Origin: Sabellastarte sp. h YS-2021
Lineage: Eukaryota; Annelida; Polychaeta; Sabellida; Sabellidae
Assembly (NCBI GenBank): GCA_964017235.1
Contig: CAXHLB010000008.1
Span: 558,001-622,000, forward strand
DNA length: 64,000 nt
Direction of reading: 5' to 3'
Position 1 is the first letter of the stretch; each line of letters starts with the position of its first letter. The notes under the pieces are model-generated. The model ran no database searches. It saw nothing but the letters and a program-made list of their open reading frames with translations, and was not told the DNA's origin. Below, piece after piece: positions 24,701 to 38,520 of the stretch. Position numbers and translations under genes: made by a program.

Positions 24701-25770
24701 GTCATGTTTCCACCATATCTAAGCCAAATATTGAGATATTTTGCTGCAATTTGGCCCAAACACTAAGTAAAAATTACCAATAAATATGGAATAGCTTTGG
24801 CACCTTCGAATTGGGTTAATCTATGTCACATTGCTCTGTAACCTGCGATGGGGTAGTCTAGCTGCATAAAACCCATATACCTGGGACGCCATTTTGGCAG
24901 GATAACTAAGCCAGATATTGGGATGTAATGCTGCAATTTGGGCCAAAGACTGAGGGGGTGGCACCAATAAATATGCAACAGCTTTGGGACTTACAGCTAG
25001 CAGTAAATCCGCTGCAGGGAGATTCTGCGACTTGGGATGAAATATACTGGTTGCAGTAATTCATATATACAGGGGGTCATGTTTCCACCATAACTAAGCC
25101 AAATATTGAGATATTATGCTGCAATTTGGTCCAAACACTGAGTAAAAATTACCAATAAAGATGGAGTAGCTTTGACACCTTCGAATTGGGTTAATCTATG
25201 TCACATTGCTCTGTAACCTGCAATGGGGTGGTCTAGCTGCATAAAACCCATATACCTGGGGCGCCATTTTGGCAGCATAACTAAGCCAAATATTTGGCTG
25301 TAATGCTGCACTTTGGGCCAAAGACTGACGGGGTGGCACCAATAAATATGCAACAGCTTTGGGACTTACAGCAAGGAGTAAATCTACTGTAGGAAGATTC
25401 TACGATTTGAGATGAACTCTACTGGTTGCAGTAATTCATATATACAGGAGGTCATGTTTCCACCATAACTAAGCCAAATATTGAGATATTATGCTGCAAT
25501 TTGGTCCAAACACTGAGTAAAAATAACCAATAAAGATGGAGTAGCTTTGACACCTTCGAATTGGGTTAATCTATGTCACATTGCTCTGTAACCTGTGATG
25601 GGATAGTCTAGCTGCATAAAACCCATATACCTGGGGCGCCATTTTGGCAGCATAACTAAGCCAAATATTTGGCTGTAATGCTGCAATTTGGGCTAAAGAT
25701 TAAGTGGGTGGCACTAATAAATATGCAACAGCTTTGGGACTTACAGCAAGGAGTAAATCTACTGTAGGAA
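21751..25770. repeat. Mosaic of A, B, C and K monomers at family edge
   Basis: Class K appears here: CAATG-GGGTGG or relatives, CATAAC, TGACGGGG and ACTGTAGGAA. Monomers at 22,126 and 25,501 join an A2-like front to a B-like back and share a rare GTATTTCACATATAC reading; they lie 3,375 bp (nine monomers) apart and are followed by similar A2-K runs. Singletons are denser than elsewhere: T at 21,851, A at 22,596 and 22,601, G at 22,681, T at 23,294, C at 23,943 and C at 25,311. B at 24,376 and C at 24,751 are left-family monomers embedded in the mosaic. Confidence 0.8.
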
Positions 25771-28700
25771 GATTCTACGATTTGAGATGAACTCTACTGG
25801 TTGCAGTATTTCACATATACAGGGGGTCATGTTTCCACCATAACTAAGCCAAATATTGAGATATTATGCTGCAATTTGGTCCAAACACTGAGTAAAAATT
25901 ACCAATAAAGATGGAGTAGCTTTGACACCTTCGAATTGGGTTAATCTATGTCACATTGCTCTGTAACCTGCGATGGGATAGTCTAGCTGCATAAAACCCA
26001 TATACCTGGGACGCCATTTTGGCAGGATAACTAAGCCAGATATTGGGATGTAATGCTGCAATTTGGGCCAAAGACTGAGGGGGTGGCACCAATAAATATG
26101 CAACAGCTTTGGGACTTACAGCAAGGAGTAAATCCGCTGCAGGGAGATTCTACGATTTGAGATGAACTCTACTGGTTGCAGTAATTCATATATACAGGAG
26201 GTCATGTTTCCACCATATCTAAGCCAAATATTGAGATATTTTGCTGCAATTTGGCCTAAACACTAAGTAAAAATTACCAATAAATATGGAATAGCTTTGG
26301 CACCTTCGAATTGGGTTAATCTATGTCACATTGCTCTGTAACCTGCAATGAGGTGGTCTAGCTGCATAAAACCCATATACCTGGGGCGCCATTTTGGCAG
26401 CATAACTAAGCCAAATATTTGGCTGTAATGCTGCAATTTGGGCCAAAGACTGACGGGGTGGCACCAATAAATATGCAACAGCTTTGGGACTTACAGCAAG
26501 GAGTAAATCTACTGTAGGAAGATTCTACGATTTGAGATGAACTCTACTGGTTGCAGTAATTCATATATACAGGAGGTCATGTTTCCACCATATCTAAGCC
26601 AAATATTGAGACATTATGCTGCAATTTGGTCCAAACACTGAGTAAAAATTACCAATAAAGATGGAGTAGCTTTGACACCTTCGAATTGGGTTAATCTATG
26701 TCACATTGCTCTGTAACCTGTGATGGGATAGTCTAGCTGCATAAAACCCATATACCTGGGGCGCCATTTTGGCAGCATAACTAAGCCAAATATTTGGCTG
26801 TAATGCTGCAATTTGGGCTAAAGATTAAGTGGGTGGCACTAATAAATATGCAACAGCTTTGGGACTTACAGCAAGGAGTAAATCTACTGTAGGAAGATTC
26901 TACGATTTGAGATGAACTCTACTGGTTGCAGTAATTCATATATACAGGAGGTCATGTTTCCACCATATCTAAGCCAAATATTGAGATATTTTGCTGCAAT
27001 TTGGCCTAAACACTAAGTAAAAATTACCAATAAATATGGAATAGCTTTGGCACCTTCGAATTGGGTTAATCTATGTCACATTGCTCTGTAACCTGCAATG
27101 GGGTGGTCTAGCTGCATAAAACCCATATACCTGGGGCGCCATTTTGGCAGCATAACTAAGCCAAATATTTGGCTGTAATGCTGCAATTTGGGCCAAAGAC
27201 TGACGGGGTGGCACCAATAAATATGCAACAGCTTTGGGACTTACAGCAAGGAGTAAATCTACTGTAGGAAGATTCTACGATTTGAGATGAACTCTACTGG
27301 TTGCAGTAATTCATATATACAGGAGGTCATGTTTCCACCATATCTAAGCCAAATATTGAGATATTATGCTGCAATTTGGTCCAAACACTGAGTAAAAATT
27401 ACCAATAAAGATGGAGTAGCTTTGACACCTTCGAATTGGGTTAATCTATGTCACATTGCTCTGTAACCTGCGATGGGGTAGTCTAGCTGCATAAAACCCA
27501 TATACCTGGGACGCCATTTTGGCAGGATAACTAAGCCAGATATTGGGATGTAATGCTGCAATTTGGGCCAAAGACTGAGGGGGTGGCACCAATAAATATG
27601 CAACAGCTTTGGGACTTACAGCTAGCAGTAAATCCGCTGCAGGGAGATTCTGCGACTTGGGATGAAATATACTGGTTGCAGTAATTCATATATACAGGGG
27701 GTCATGTTTCCACCATAACTAAGCCAAATATTGAGATATTATGCTGCAATTTGGTCCAAACACTGAGTAAAAATTACCAATAAAGATGGAGTAGCTTTGA
27801 CACCTTCGAATTGGGTTAATCTATGTCACATTGCTCTGTAACCTGCAATGGGGTGGTCTAGCTGCATAAAACCCATATACCTGGGGCGCCATTTTGGCAG
27901 CATAACTAAGCCAAATATTTGGCTGTAATGCTGCAATTTGGGCCAAAGACTGACGGGGTGGCACCAATAAATATGCAACAGCTTTGGGACTTACAGCAAG
28001 GAGTAAATCTACTGTAGGAAGATTCTACGATTTGAGATGAACTCTACTGGTTGCAGTAATTCATATATACAGGAGGTCATGTTTCCACCATAACTAAGCC
28101 AAATATTGAGATATTATGCTGCAATTTGGTCCAAACACTGAGTAAAAATAACCAATAAAGATGGAGTAGCTTTGACACCTTCGAATTGGGTTAATCTATG
28201 TCACATTGCTCTGTAACCTGTGATGGGATAGTCTAGCTGCATAAAACCCATATACCTGGGGCGCCATTTTGGCAGCATAACTAAGCCAAATATTTGGCTG
28301 TAATGCTGCAATTTGGGCCAAAGACTGACGGGGTGGCACCAATAAATATGCAACAGCTTTGGGACTTACAGCAAGGAGTAAATCTACTGTAGGAAGATTC
28401 TACGATTTGAGATGAACTCTACTGGTTGCAGTAATTCATATATACAGGAGGTCATGTTTCCACCATATCTAAGCCAAATATTGAGATATTATGCTGCAAT
28501 TTGGTCCAAACACTGAGTAAAAATTACCAATAAAGATGGAGTAGCTTTGACACCTTCGAATTGGGTTAATCTATGTCACATTGCTCTGTAACCTGCGATG
28601 GGGTAGTCTAGCTGCATAAAACCCATATACCTGGGACGCCATTTTGGCAGGATAACTAAGCCAGATATTGGGATGTAATGCTGCAATTTGGGCCAAAGAC

Positions 28701-29250
28701 TGAGGGGGTGGCACCAATAAATATGCAACAGCTTTGGGACTTACAGCTAGCAGTAAATCCGCTGCAAGGAGATTCTGCGACTTGGGATGAAATATACTGG
28801 TTGCAGTAATTCATATATACAGGGGGTCATGTTTCCACCATAACTAAGCCAAATATTGAGATATTATGCTGCAATTTGGTCCAAACACTGAGAGAAAATT
28901 ACCAATAAAGATGGAGTAGCTTTGACACCTTCGAATTGGGTTAATCTATGTCACATTGCTCTGTAACCTGCAATGGGGTGGTCTAGCTGCATAAAACCCA
29001 TATACCTGGGGCGCCATTTTGGCAGCATAACTAAGCCAAATATTTGGCTGTAATGCTGCAATTTGGGCCAAAGACTGACGGGGTGGCACCAATAAATATG
29101 CAACAGCTTTGGGACTTACAGCAAGGAGTAAATCTACTGTAGGAAGATTCTACGATTTGAGATGAACTCTACTGGTTGCAGTAATTCATATATACAGGAG
29201 GTCATGTTTCCACCATATCTAAGCCAAATATTGAGACATTATGCTGCAAT

Positions 29251-30750
29251 TTGGTCCAGACACTGAGTAAAAATTACCAATAAAGATGGAGTAGCTTTGA
29301 CACCTTCGAATTGGGTTAATCTATGTCACATTGCTCTGTAACCTGTGATGGGATAGTCTAGCTGCATAAAACCCATATACCTGGGGCGCCATTTTGGCAG
29401 CATAACTAAGCCAAATATTTGGCTGTAATGCTGCAATTTGGGCTAAAGATTAAGTGGGTGGCACTAATAAATATGCAACAGCTTTGGGACTTACAGCAAG
29501 GAGTAAATCTACTGTAGGAAGATTCTACGATTTGAGATGAACTCTACTGGTTGCAGTAATTCATATATACAGGAGGTCATGTTTCCACCATATCTAAGCC
29601 AAATATTGAGATATTTTGCTGCAATTTGGCCTAAACACTAAGTAAAAATTACCAATAAATATGGAATAGCTTTGGCACCTTCGAATTGGGTTAATCTATG
29701 TCACATTGCTCTGTAACCTGCAATGGGGTGGTCTAGCTGCATAAAACCCATATACCTGGGGCGCCATTTTGGCAGCATAACTAAGCCAAATATTTGGCTG
29801 TAATGCTGCAATTTGGGCCAAAGACTGACGGGGTGGCACCAATAAATATGCAACAGCTTTGGGACTTACAGCAAGGAGTAAATCTACTGTAGGAAGATTC
29901 TACGATTTGAGATGAACTCTACTGGTTGCAGTAATTCATATATACAGGAGGTCATGTTTCCACCATATCTAAGCCAAATATTGAGATATTATGCTGCAAT
30001 TTGGTCCAAACACTGAGTAAAAATTACCAATAAAGATGGAGTAGCTTTGACACCTTCGAATTGGGTTAATCTATGTCACATTGCTCTGTAACCTGCGATG
30101 GGGTAGTCTAGCTGCATAAAACCCATATACCTGGGATGCCATTTTGGCAGGATAACTAAGCCAGATATTGGGATGTAATGCTGCAATTTGGGCCAAAGAC
30201 TGAGGGGGTGGCACCAATAAATATGCAACAGCTTTGGGACTTACAGCAAGGAGTAAATCCGCTGCAGGGAGATTCTACGATTTGAGATGAACTCTACTGG
30301 TTGCAGTAATTCATATATACAGGAGGTCATGTTTCCACCATATCTAAGCCAAATATTGAGATATTTTGCTGCAATTTGGCCTAAACACTAAGTAAAAATT
30401 ACCAATAAATATGGAATAGCTTTGGCACCTTCGAATTGGGTTAATCTATGTCACATTGCTCTGTAACCTGCAATGGGGTGGTCTAGCTGCATAAAACCCA
30501 TATACCTGGGGCGCCATTTTGGCAGCATAACTAAGCCAAATATTTGGCTGTAATGCTGCAATTTGGGCCAAAGACTGACGGGGTGGCACCAATAAATATG
30601 CAACAGCTTTGGGACTTACAGCAAGGAGTAAATCTACTGTAGGAAGATTCTACGATTTGAGATGAACTCTACTGGTTGCAGTAATTCATATATACAGGAG
30701 GTCATGTTTCCACCATATCTAAGCCAAATATTGAGACATTATGCTGCAAT
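29251..30750. repeat. 1,500-bp block, first of a tandem pair
   Basis: The four monomers start at 29,251, 29,626, 30,001 and 30,376. Markers are TTGGTCCAGA at 29,251 and CTGGGATGCC at 30,131. Both recur exactly 1,500 bp later. The second large segment has only one such block (42,001-43,500), so this pair arose after the large duplication or one member was lost from the other copy. Confidence 0.85.
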
Positions 30751-32250
30751 TTGGTCCAGACACTGAGTAAAAATTACCAATAAAGATGGAGTAGCTTTGA
30801 CACCTTCGAATTGGGTTAATCTATGTCACATTGCTCTGTAACCTGTGATGGGATAGTCTAGCTGCATAAAACCCATATACCTGGGGCGCCATTTTGGCAG
30901 CATAACTAAGCCAAATATTTGGCTGTAATGCTGCAATTTGGGCTAAAGATTAAGTGGGTGGCACTAATAAATATGCAACAGCTTTGGGACTTACAGCAAG
31001 GAGTAAATCTACTGTAGGAAGATTCTACGATTTGAGATGAACTCTACTGGTTGCAGTAATTCATATATACAGGAGGTCATGTTTCCACCATATCTAAGCC
31101 AAATATTGAGATATTTTGCTGCAATTTGGCCTAAACACTAAGTAAAAATTACCAATAAATATGGAATAGCTTTGGCACCTTCGAATTGGGTTAATCTATG
31201 TCACATTGCTCTGTAACCTGCAATGGGGTGGTCTAGCTGCATAAAACCCATATACCTGGGGCGCCATTTTGGCAGCATAACTAAGCCAAATATTTGGCTG
31301 TAATGCTGCAATTTGGGCCAAAGACTGACGGGGTGGCACCAATAAATATGCAACAGCTTTGGGACTTACAGCAAGGAGTAAATCTACTGTAGGAAGATTC
31401 TACGATTTGAGATGAACTCTACTGGTTGCAGTAATTCATATATACAGGAGGTCATGTTTCCACCATATCTAAGCCAAATATTGAGATATTATGCTGCAAT
31501 TTGGTCCAAACACTGAGTAAAAATTACCAATAAAGATGGAGTAGCTTTGACACCTTCGAATTGGGTTAATCTATGTCACATTGCTCTGTAACCTGCGATG
31601 GGGTAGTCTAGCTGCATAAAACCCATATACCTGGGATGCCATTTTGGCAGGATAACTAAGCCAGATATTGGGATGTAATGCTGCAATTTGGGCCAAAGAC
31701 TGAGGGGGTGGCACCAATAAATATGCAACAGCTTTGGGACTTACAGCAAGGAGTAAATCCGCTGCAGGGAGATTCTACGATTTGAGATGAACTCTACTGG
31801 TTGCAGTAATTCATATATACAGGAGGTCATGTTTCCACCATATCTAAGCCAAATATTGAGATATTTTGCTGCAATTTGGCCTAAACACTAAGTAAAAATT
31901 ACCAATAAATATGGAATAGCTTTGGCACCTTCGAATTGGGTTAATCTATGTCACATTGCTCTGTAACCTGCAATGGGGTGGTCTAGCTGCATAAAACCCA
32001 TATACCTGGGGCGCCATTTTGGCAGCATAACTAAGCCAAATATTTGGCTGTAATGCTGCAATTTGGGCCAAAGACTGACGGGGTGGCACCAATAAATATG
32101 CAACAGCTTTGGGACTTACAGCAAGGAGTAAATCTACTGTAGGAAGATTCTACGATTTGAGATGAACTCTACTGGTTGCAGTAATTCATATATACAGGAG
32201 GTCATGTTTCCACCATATCTAAGCCAAATATTGAGATATTATGCTGCAAT
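30751..32250. repeat. 1,500-bp block, second of a tandem pair
   Basis: It repeats 29,251-30,750 with TTGGTCCAGA at 30,751 and CTGGGATGCC at 31,631. The one clear difference is at its end: ATATTATGCT near 32,236, where the first block has ACATTATGCT near 30,736. The matching monomer in the second large segment (43,126-43,500) also ends ATATTATGCT, so this block's right end is the ancestral junction with the dimers that follow. Confidence 0.84.
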
Positions 32251-35250
32251 TTGGTCCAAACACTGAGTAAAAATTACCAATAAAGATGGAGTAGCTTTGA
32301 CACCTTCGAATTGGGTTAATCTATGTCACATTGCTCTGTAACCTGCGATGGGGTAGTCTAGCTGCATAAAACCCATATACCTGGGACGCCATTTTGGCAG
32401 GATAACTAAGCCAGATATTGGGATGTAATGCTGCAATTTGGGCCAAAGACTGAGGGGGTGGCACCAATAAATATGCAACAGCTTTGGGACTTACAGCAAG
32501 GAGTAAATCCGCTGCAGGGAGATTCTACGATTTGAGATGAACTCTACTGGTTGCAGTAATTCATATATACAGGAGGTCATGTTTCCACCATATCTAAGCC
32601 AAATATTGAGATATTTTGCTGCAATTTGGCCTAAACACTAAGTAAAAATTACCAATAAATATGGAATAGCTTTGGCACCTTCGAATTGGGTTAATCTATG
32701 TCACATTGCTCTGTAACCTGCAATGGGGTGGTCTAGCTGCATAAAACCCATATACCTGGGGCGCCATTTTGGCAGTATAACTAAGCCAAATATTTGGCTG
32801 TAATGCTGCAATTTGGGCCAAAGACTGACGGGGTGGCACCAATAAATATGCAACAGCTTTGGGACTTACAGCAAGGAGTAAATCTACTGTAGGAAGATTC
32901 TACGATTTGAGATGAACTCTACTGGTTGCAGTAATTCATATATACAGGAGGTCATGTTTCCACCATATCTAAGCCAAATATTGAGATATTATGCTGCAAT
33001 TTGGTCCAAACACTGAGTAAAAATTACCAATAAAGATGGAGTAGCTTTGACACCTTCGAATTGGGTTAATCTATGTCACATTGCTCTGTAACCTGCGATG
33101 GGGTAGTCTAGCTGCATAAAACCCATATACCTGGGACGCCATTTTGGCAGGATAACTAAGCCAGATATTGGGATGTAATGCTGCAATTTGGGCCAAAGAC
33201 TGAGGGGGTGGCACCAATAAATATGCAACAGCTTTGGGACTTACAGCAAGGAGTAAATCCGCTGCAGGGAGATTCTACGATTTGAGATGAACTCTACTGG
33301 TTGCAGTAATTCATATATACAGGAGGTCATGTTTCCACCATATCTAAGCCAAATATTGAGATATTTTGCTGCAATTTGGCCTAAACACTAAGTAAAAATT
33401 ACCAATAAATATGGAATAGCTTTGGCACCTTCGAATTGGGTTAATCTATGTCACATTGCTCTGTAACCTGCAATGGGGTGGTCTAGCTGCATAAAACCCA
33501 TATACCTGGGGCGCCATTTTGGCAGCATAACTAAGCCAAATATTTGGCTGTAATGCTGCAATTTGGGCCAAAGACTGACGGGGTGGCACCAATAAATATG
33601 CAACAGCTTTGGGACTTACAGCAAGGAGTAAATCTACTGTAGGAAGATTCTACGATTTGAGATGAACTCTACTGGTTGCAGTAATTCATATATACAGGAG
33701 GTCATGTTTCCACCATATCTAAGCCAAATATTGAGATATTATGCTGCAATTTGGTCCAAACACTGAGTAAAAATTACCAATAAAGATGGAGTAGCTTTGA
33801 CACCTTCGAATTGGGTTAATCTATGTCACATTGCTCTGTAACCTGCGATGGGGTAGTCTAGCTGCATAAAACCCATATACCTGGGACGCCATTTTGGCAG
33901 GATAACTAAGCCAGATATTGGGATGTAATGCTGCAATTTGGGCCAAAGACTGAGGGGGTGGCACCAATAAATATGCAACAGCTTTGGGACTTACAGCAAG
34001 GAGTAAATCCGCTGCAGGGAGATTCTACGATTTGAGATGAACTCTACTGGTTGCAGTAATTCATATATACAGGAGGTCATGTTTCCACCATATCTAAGCC
34101 AAATATTGAGATATTTTGCTGCAATTTGGCCTAAACACTAAGTAAAAATTACCAATAAATATGGAATAGCTTTGGCACCTTCGAATTGGGTTAATCTATG
34201 TCACATTGCTCTGTAACCTGCAATGGGGTGGTCTAGCTGCATAAAACCCATATACCTGGGGCGCCATTTTGGCAGTATAACTAAGCCAAATATTTGGCTG
34301 TAATGCTGCAATTTGGGCCAAAGACTGACGGGGTGGCACCAATAAATATGCAACAGCTTTGGGACTTACAGCAAGGAGTAAATCTACTGTAGGAAGATTC
34401 TACGATTTGAGATGAACTCTACTGGTTGCAGTAATTCATATATACAGGAGGTCATGTTTCCACCATATCTAAGCCAAATATTGAGATATTATGCTGCAAT
34501 TTGGTCCAAACACTGAGTAAAAATTACCAATAAAGATGGAGTAGCTTTGACACCTTCGAATTGGGTTAATCTATGTCACATTGCTCTGTAACCTGCGATG
34601 GGGTAGTCTAGCTGCATAAAACCCATATACCTGGGACGCCATTTTGGCAGGATAACTAAGCCAGATATTGGGATGTAATGCTGCAATTTGGGCCAAAGAC
34701 TGAGGGGGTGGCACCAATAAATATGCAACAGCTTTGGGACTTACAGCAAGGAGTAAATCCGCTGCAGGGAGATTCTACGATTTGAGATGAACTCTACTGG
34801 TTGCAGTAATTCATATATACAGGAGGTCATGTTTCCACCATATCTAAGCCAAATATTGAGATATTTTGCTGCAATTTGGCCTAAACACTAAGTAAAAATT
34901 ACCAATAAATATGGAATAGCTTTGGCACCTTCGAATTGGGTTAATCTATGTCACATTGCTCTGTAACCTGCAATGGGGTGGTCTAGCTGCATAAAACCCA
35001 TATACCTGGGGCGCCATTTTGGCAGCATAACTAAGCCAAATATTTGGCTGTAATGCTGCAATTTGGGCCAAAGACTGACGGGGTGGCACCAATAAATATG
35101 CAACAGCTTTGGGACTTACAGCAAGGAGTAAATCTACTGTAGGAAGATTCTACGATTTGAGATGAACTCTACTGGTTGCAGTAATTCATATATACAGGAG
35201 GTCATGTTTCCACCATATCTAAGCCAAATATTGAGATATTATGCTGCAAT
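32251..35250. repeat. 750-bp A-K dimers, four copies in 1,500-bp pairs
   Basis: An A monomer (CGATG-GGGTAG, GATAAC, GCAAG) alternates with a K-type monomer opening TTGGCCTAAA. The K copies alternate between GGCAGTATAA (32,771 and 34,271 regions) and GGCAGCATAA (33,521 and 35,021 regions), so the larger repeat is 1,500 bp. The second large segment has just one such pair (43,501-45,000), so a 1,500-bp pair was gained here or lost there. Confidence 0.86.
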
Positions 35251-38200
35251 TTGGTCCAAACACTGAGTAAAAATTACCAATAAAGATGGAGTAGCTTTGA
35301 CACCTTCGAATTGGGTTAATCTATGTCACATTGGTCTGTAACCTGCAATGGGGTGGTCTAGCTGCATAAAACCCATATACCTGGGGCGCCATTTTGGCAG
35401 CAGGGCTAAGCCAGATATTGGGATGTAATGCTGCAATTTGGGCCAAAGACTAAGGGGGTGGCACCAATAAATATGCAACAGCTTTGGGACTTACAGCTAG
35501 CAGTAAATCTGCTGCAGGGAGATTCTGCGACTTGGGATGAAATATACTTGTTGCAGTAATTCATATATACAGGGGGTCATGTTTCCACCATAACTAAGCC
35601 AAATATTGAGATATTATGCTGCAATTTGGTCCAAACACTGAGTAAAAATTACCAATAAAGATGGAATAGCTTTGGCACCTTCGAATTGGGTTAATCTATG
35701 TCACATTGCTCTGTAACCTGCGATGGGGTAGTCTAGCTGCATAAAACCCATATACCTGGGACGCCATTTTGGCAGGATAACTAAGCCAAATATTGGGATG
35801 TAATGCTGCAATTTGGGCCAAAGACTGAGGGGGTGGCACCAATAAATATGCAACAGCTTTGGGACTTACAGCTAGCAGTAAATCTGCTGCAGGGAGATTC
35901 TGCGACTTGGGATGAAATATACTTGTTGCAGTAATTCATATATACAGGGGGTCATGTTTCCACCATAACTAAGCCAAATATTGAGATATTATGCTGCAAT
36001 TTGGTCCAAACACTGAGTAACAATTACCAATAAAGATGGAATAGCTTTGACACCTTCGAATTGGGTTAATCTATGTCACATTGGTCTGTAACCTGCAATG
36101 GGGTGGTCTAGCTGCATAAAACCCATATACCTGGGGCGCCATTTTGGCAGCATGGCTAAGCCAGATATTGGGATGTAATGCTGCAATTTGGGCCAAAGAC
36201 TGAGGGGGTGGCACCAATAAATATGCAACAGGTTTGGGACTTACAGCTAGCAGTAAGTCTGCTGCAGGGAGATTCTGCGACTTGGGATGAAATATACTTG
36301 TTGCAGTAATTCATATATACAGGGGGTCATGTTTCCACCATAACTAAGCCAAATATTGAGATATTATGCTGCAATTTGGTCCAAACACTGAGTAAAAATT
36401 ACCAATAAAGATGGAATAGCTTTGGCACCTTCGAATTGGGTTAATCTATGTCACATTGGTCTGTAACCTGCAATGGGGTGGTCTAGCTGCATAAAACCCA
36501 TATACCTGGGGCGCCATTTTGGCAGCAGGGCTAAGCCAGATATTGGGATGTAATGCTGCAATTTGGGCCAAAGACTAAGGGGGTGGCACCAATAAATATG
36601 CAACAGCTTTGGGACTTACAGCTAGCAGTAAATCTGCTGCAGGGAGATTCTGCGACTTGGGATGAAATATACTTGTTGCAGTAATTCATATATACAGGGG
36701 GTCATGTTTCCACCATAACTAAGCCAAATATTGAGATATTATGCTGCAATTTGGTCCAAACACTGAGTAACAATTACCAATAAAGATGGAATAGCTTTGA
36801 CACCTTCGAATTGGGTTAATCTATGTCACATTGGTCTGTAACCTGCAATGGGGTGGTCTAGCTGCATAAAACCCATATACCTGGGGCGCCATTTTGGCAG
36901 CATGGCTAAGCCAGATATTGGGATGTAATGCTGCAATTTGGGCCAAAGACTGAGGGGGTGGCACCAATAAATATGCAACAGGTTTGGGACTTACAGCTAG
37001 CAGTAAGTCTGCTGCAGGGAGATTCTGCGACTTGGGATGAAATATACTTGTTGCAGTAATTCATATATACAGGGGGTCATGTTTCCACCATAACTAAGCC
37101 AAATATTGAGATATTATGCTGCAATTTGGTCCAAACACTGAGTAAAAATTACCAATAAAGATGGAATAGCTTTGGCACCTTCGAATTGGGTTAATCTATG
37201 TCACATTGGTCTGTAACCTGCAATGGGGTGGTCTAGCTGCATAAAACCCATATACCTGGGGCGCCATTTTGGCAGCATGGCTAAGCCAGATATTGGGATG
37301 TAATGCTGCAATTTGGGCCAAAGACTGAGGGGGTGGCACCAATAAATATGCAACAGGTTTGGGACTTACAGCTAGCAGTAAGTCTGCTGCAGGGAGATTC
37401 TGCGACTTGGGATGAAATATACTTGTTGCAGTAATTCATATATACAGGGGGTCATGTTTCCACCATAACTAAGCCAAATATTGAGATATTATGCTGCAAT
37501 TTGGTCCAAACACTGAGTAAAAATTACCAATAAAGATGGAATAGCTTTGGCACCTTCGAATTGGGTTAATCTATGTCACATTGGTCTGTAACCTGCAATG
37601 GGGTGGTCTAGCTGCATAAAACCCATATACCTGGGGCGCCATTTTGGCAGCATGGCTAAGCCAGATATTGGGATGTAATGCTGCAATTTGGGCCAAAGAC
37701 TGAGGGGGTGGCACCAATAAATATGCAACAGGTTTGGGACTTACAGCTAGCAGTAAGTCTGCTGCAGGGAGATTCTGCGACTTGGGATGAAATATACTTG
37801 TTGCAGTAATTCATATATACAGGGGGTCATGTTTCCACCATAACTAAGCCAAATATTGAGATATTATGCTGCAATTTGGTCCAAACACTGAGTAAAAATT
37901 ACCAATAAAGATGGAATAGCTTTGGCACCTTCGAATTGGGTTAATCTATGTCACATTGGTCTGTAACCTGCAATGGGGTGGTCTAGCTGCATAAAACCCA
38001 TATACCTGGGGCGCCATTTTGGCAGCAGGGCTAAGCCAGATATTGGGATGTAATGCTGCAATTTGGGCCAAAGACTAAGGGGGTGGCACCAATAAATATG
38101 CAACAGCTTTGGGACTTACAGCTAGCAGTAAATCTGCTGCAGGGAGATTCTGCGCCTTGGGATGAAATATACTTGTTGCAGTAATTCATATATACAGGGG

Positions 38201-38520
38201 GTCATGTTTCCACCATAACTAAGCCAAATATTGAGATATTATGCTGCAATTTGGTCCAAACACTGAGTAACAATTACCAATAAAGATGGAATAGCTTTGA
38301 CACCTTCGAATTGGGTTAATCTATGTCACATTGGTCTGTAACCTGCAATGGGGTGGTCTAGCTGCATAAAACCCATATACCTGGGGCGCCATTTTGGCAG
38401 CATGGCTAAGCCAGATATTGGGATGTAATGCTGCAATTTGGGCCAAAGACTGAGGGGGTGGCACCAATAAATATGCAACAGGTTTGAGACTTACAGCTAG
38501 CAGTAAGTCTGCTGCAGGGA
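35251..38520. repeat. F/G/H family, first appearance, nine monomers
   Basis: F has GATAAC with CCAAATATTG. G has CAATTACC, TTGGTCTG, CATGGC, GGTTTGGGAC and AAGTCT. H has AAATTACC, CAGGGC, TAAGGGGG and AAATCT. All share GCTAG, TGCGACTTGG and TATACTTG on the right. The order is X-F-G-H-G-G'-G'-H'-G*, where X is a middle-to-right hybrid, G' has an H front and a G back, H' carries TGCGCC, and G* carries GGTTTGAGAC. The last monomer is cut at 38,520 by the duplication junction. Confidence 0.85.
35291..35334. other. Boundary between middle and F/G/H families
   Basis: G at 35,291 (GTAGC) is the last middle-family marker; the F/G/H family reads ATAGC there. G at 35,334 (TTGGTCTG) is the first right-family marker; the middle family reads TTGCTCTG. 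The switch therefore occurred inside about 43 bp of shared sequence, in perfect register. The same boundary recurs at 45,041-45,084 in the second large segment, so it predates that duplication. Confidence 0.75.

Larger units (their letters stand above)
25771..38520. repeat. 12,750-bp segment, copy 1 of a large tandem duplication
   Basis: This segment holds 34 monomers: a middle-family part (25,771 to about 35,290) and an F/G/H part. It is followed directly at 38,521 by sequence that restarts at the equivalent of 25,771. Shared rare markers at an offset of 12,750 bp include GTATTTCACA (25,807 region and 38,557 region), AATGAGGTGG (26,347 and 39,097), AGAGAAAATT (28,891 and 41,641), GCTGCAAGGA (28,761 and 41,511), CCAGACAC (29,256 and 42,006) and GGGATGCC (30,133 and 42,883). 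Further right the offset falls to 11,250 and then 9,750 bp because copy 1 has two extra 1,500-bp blocks. Confidence 0.87.
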
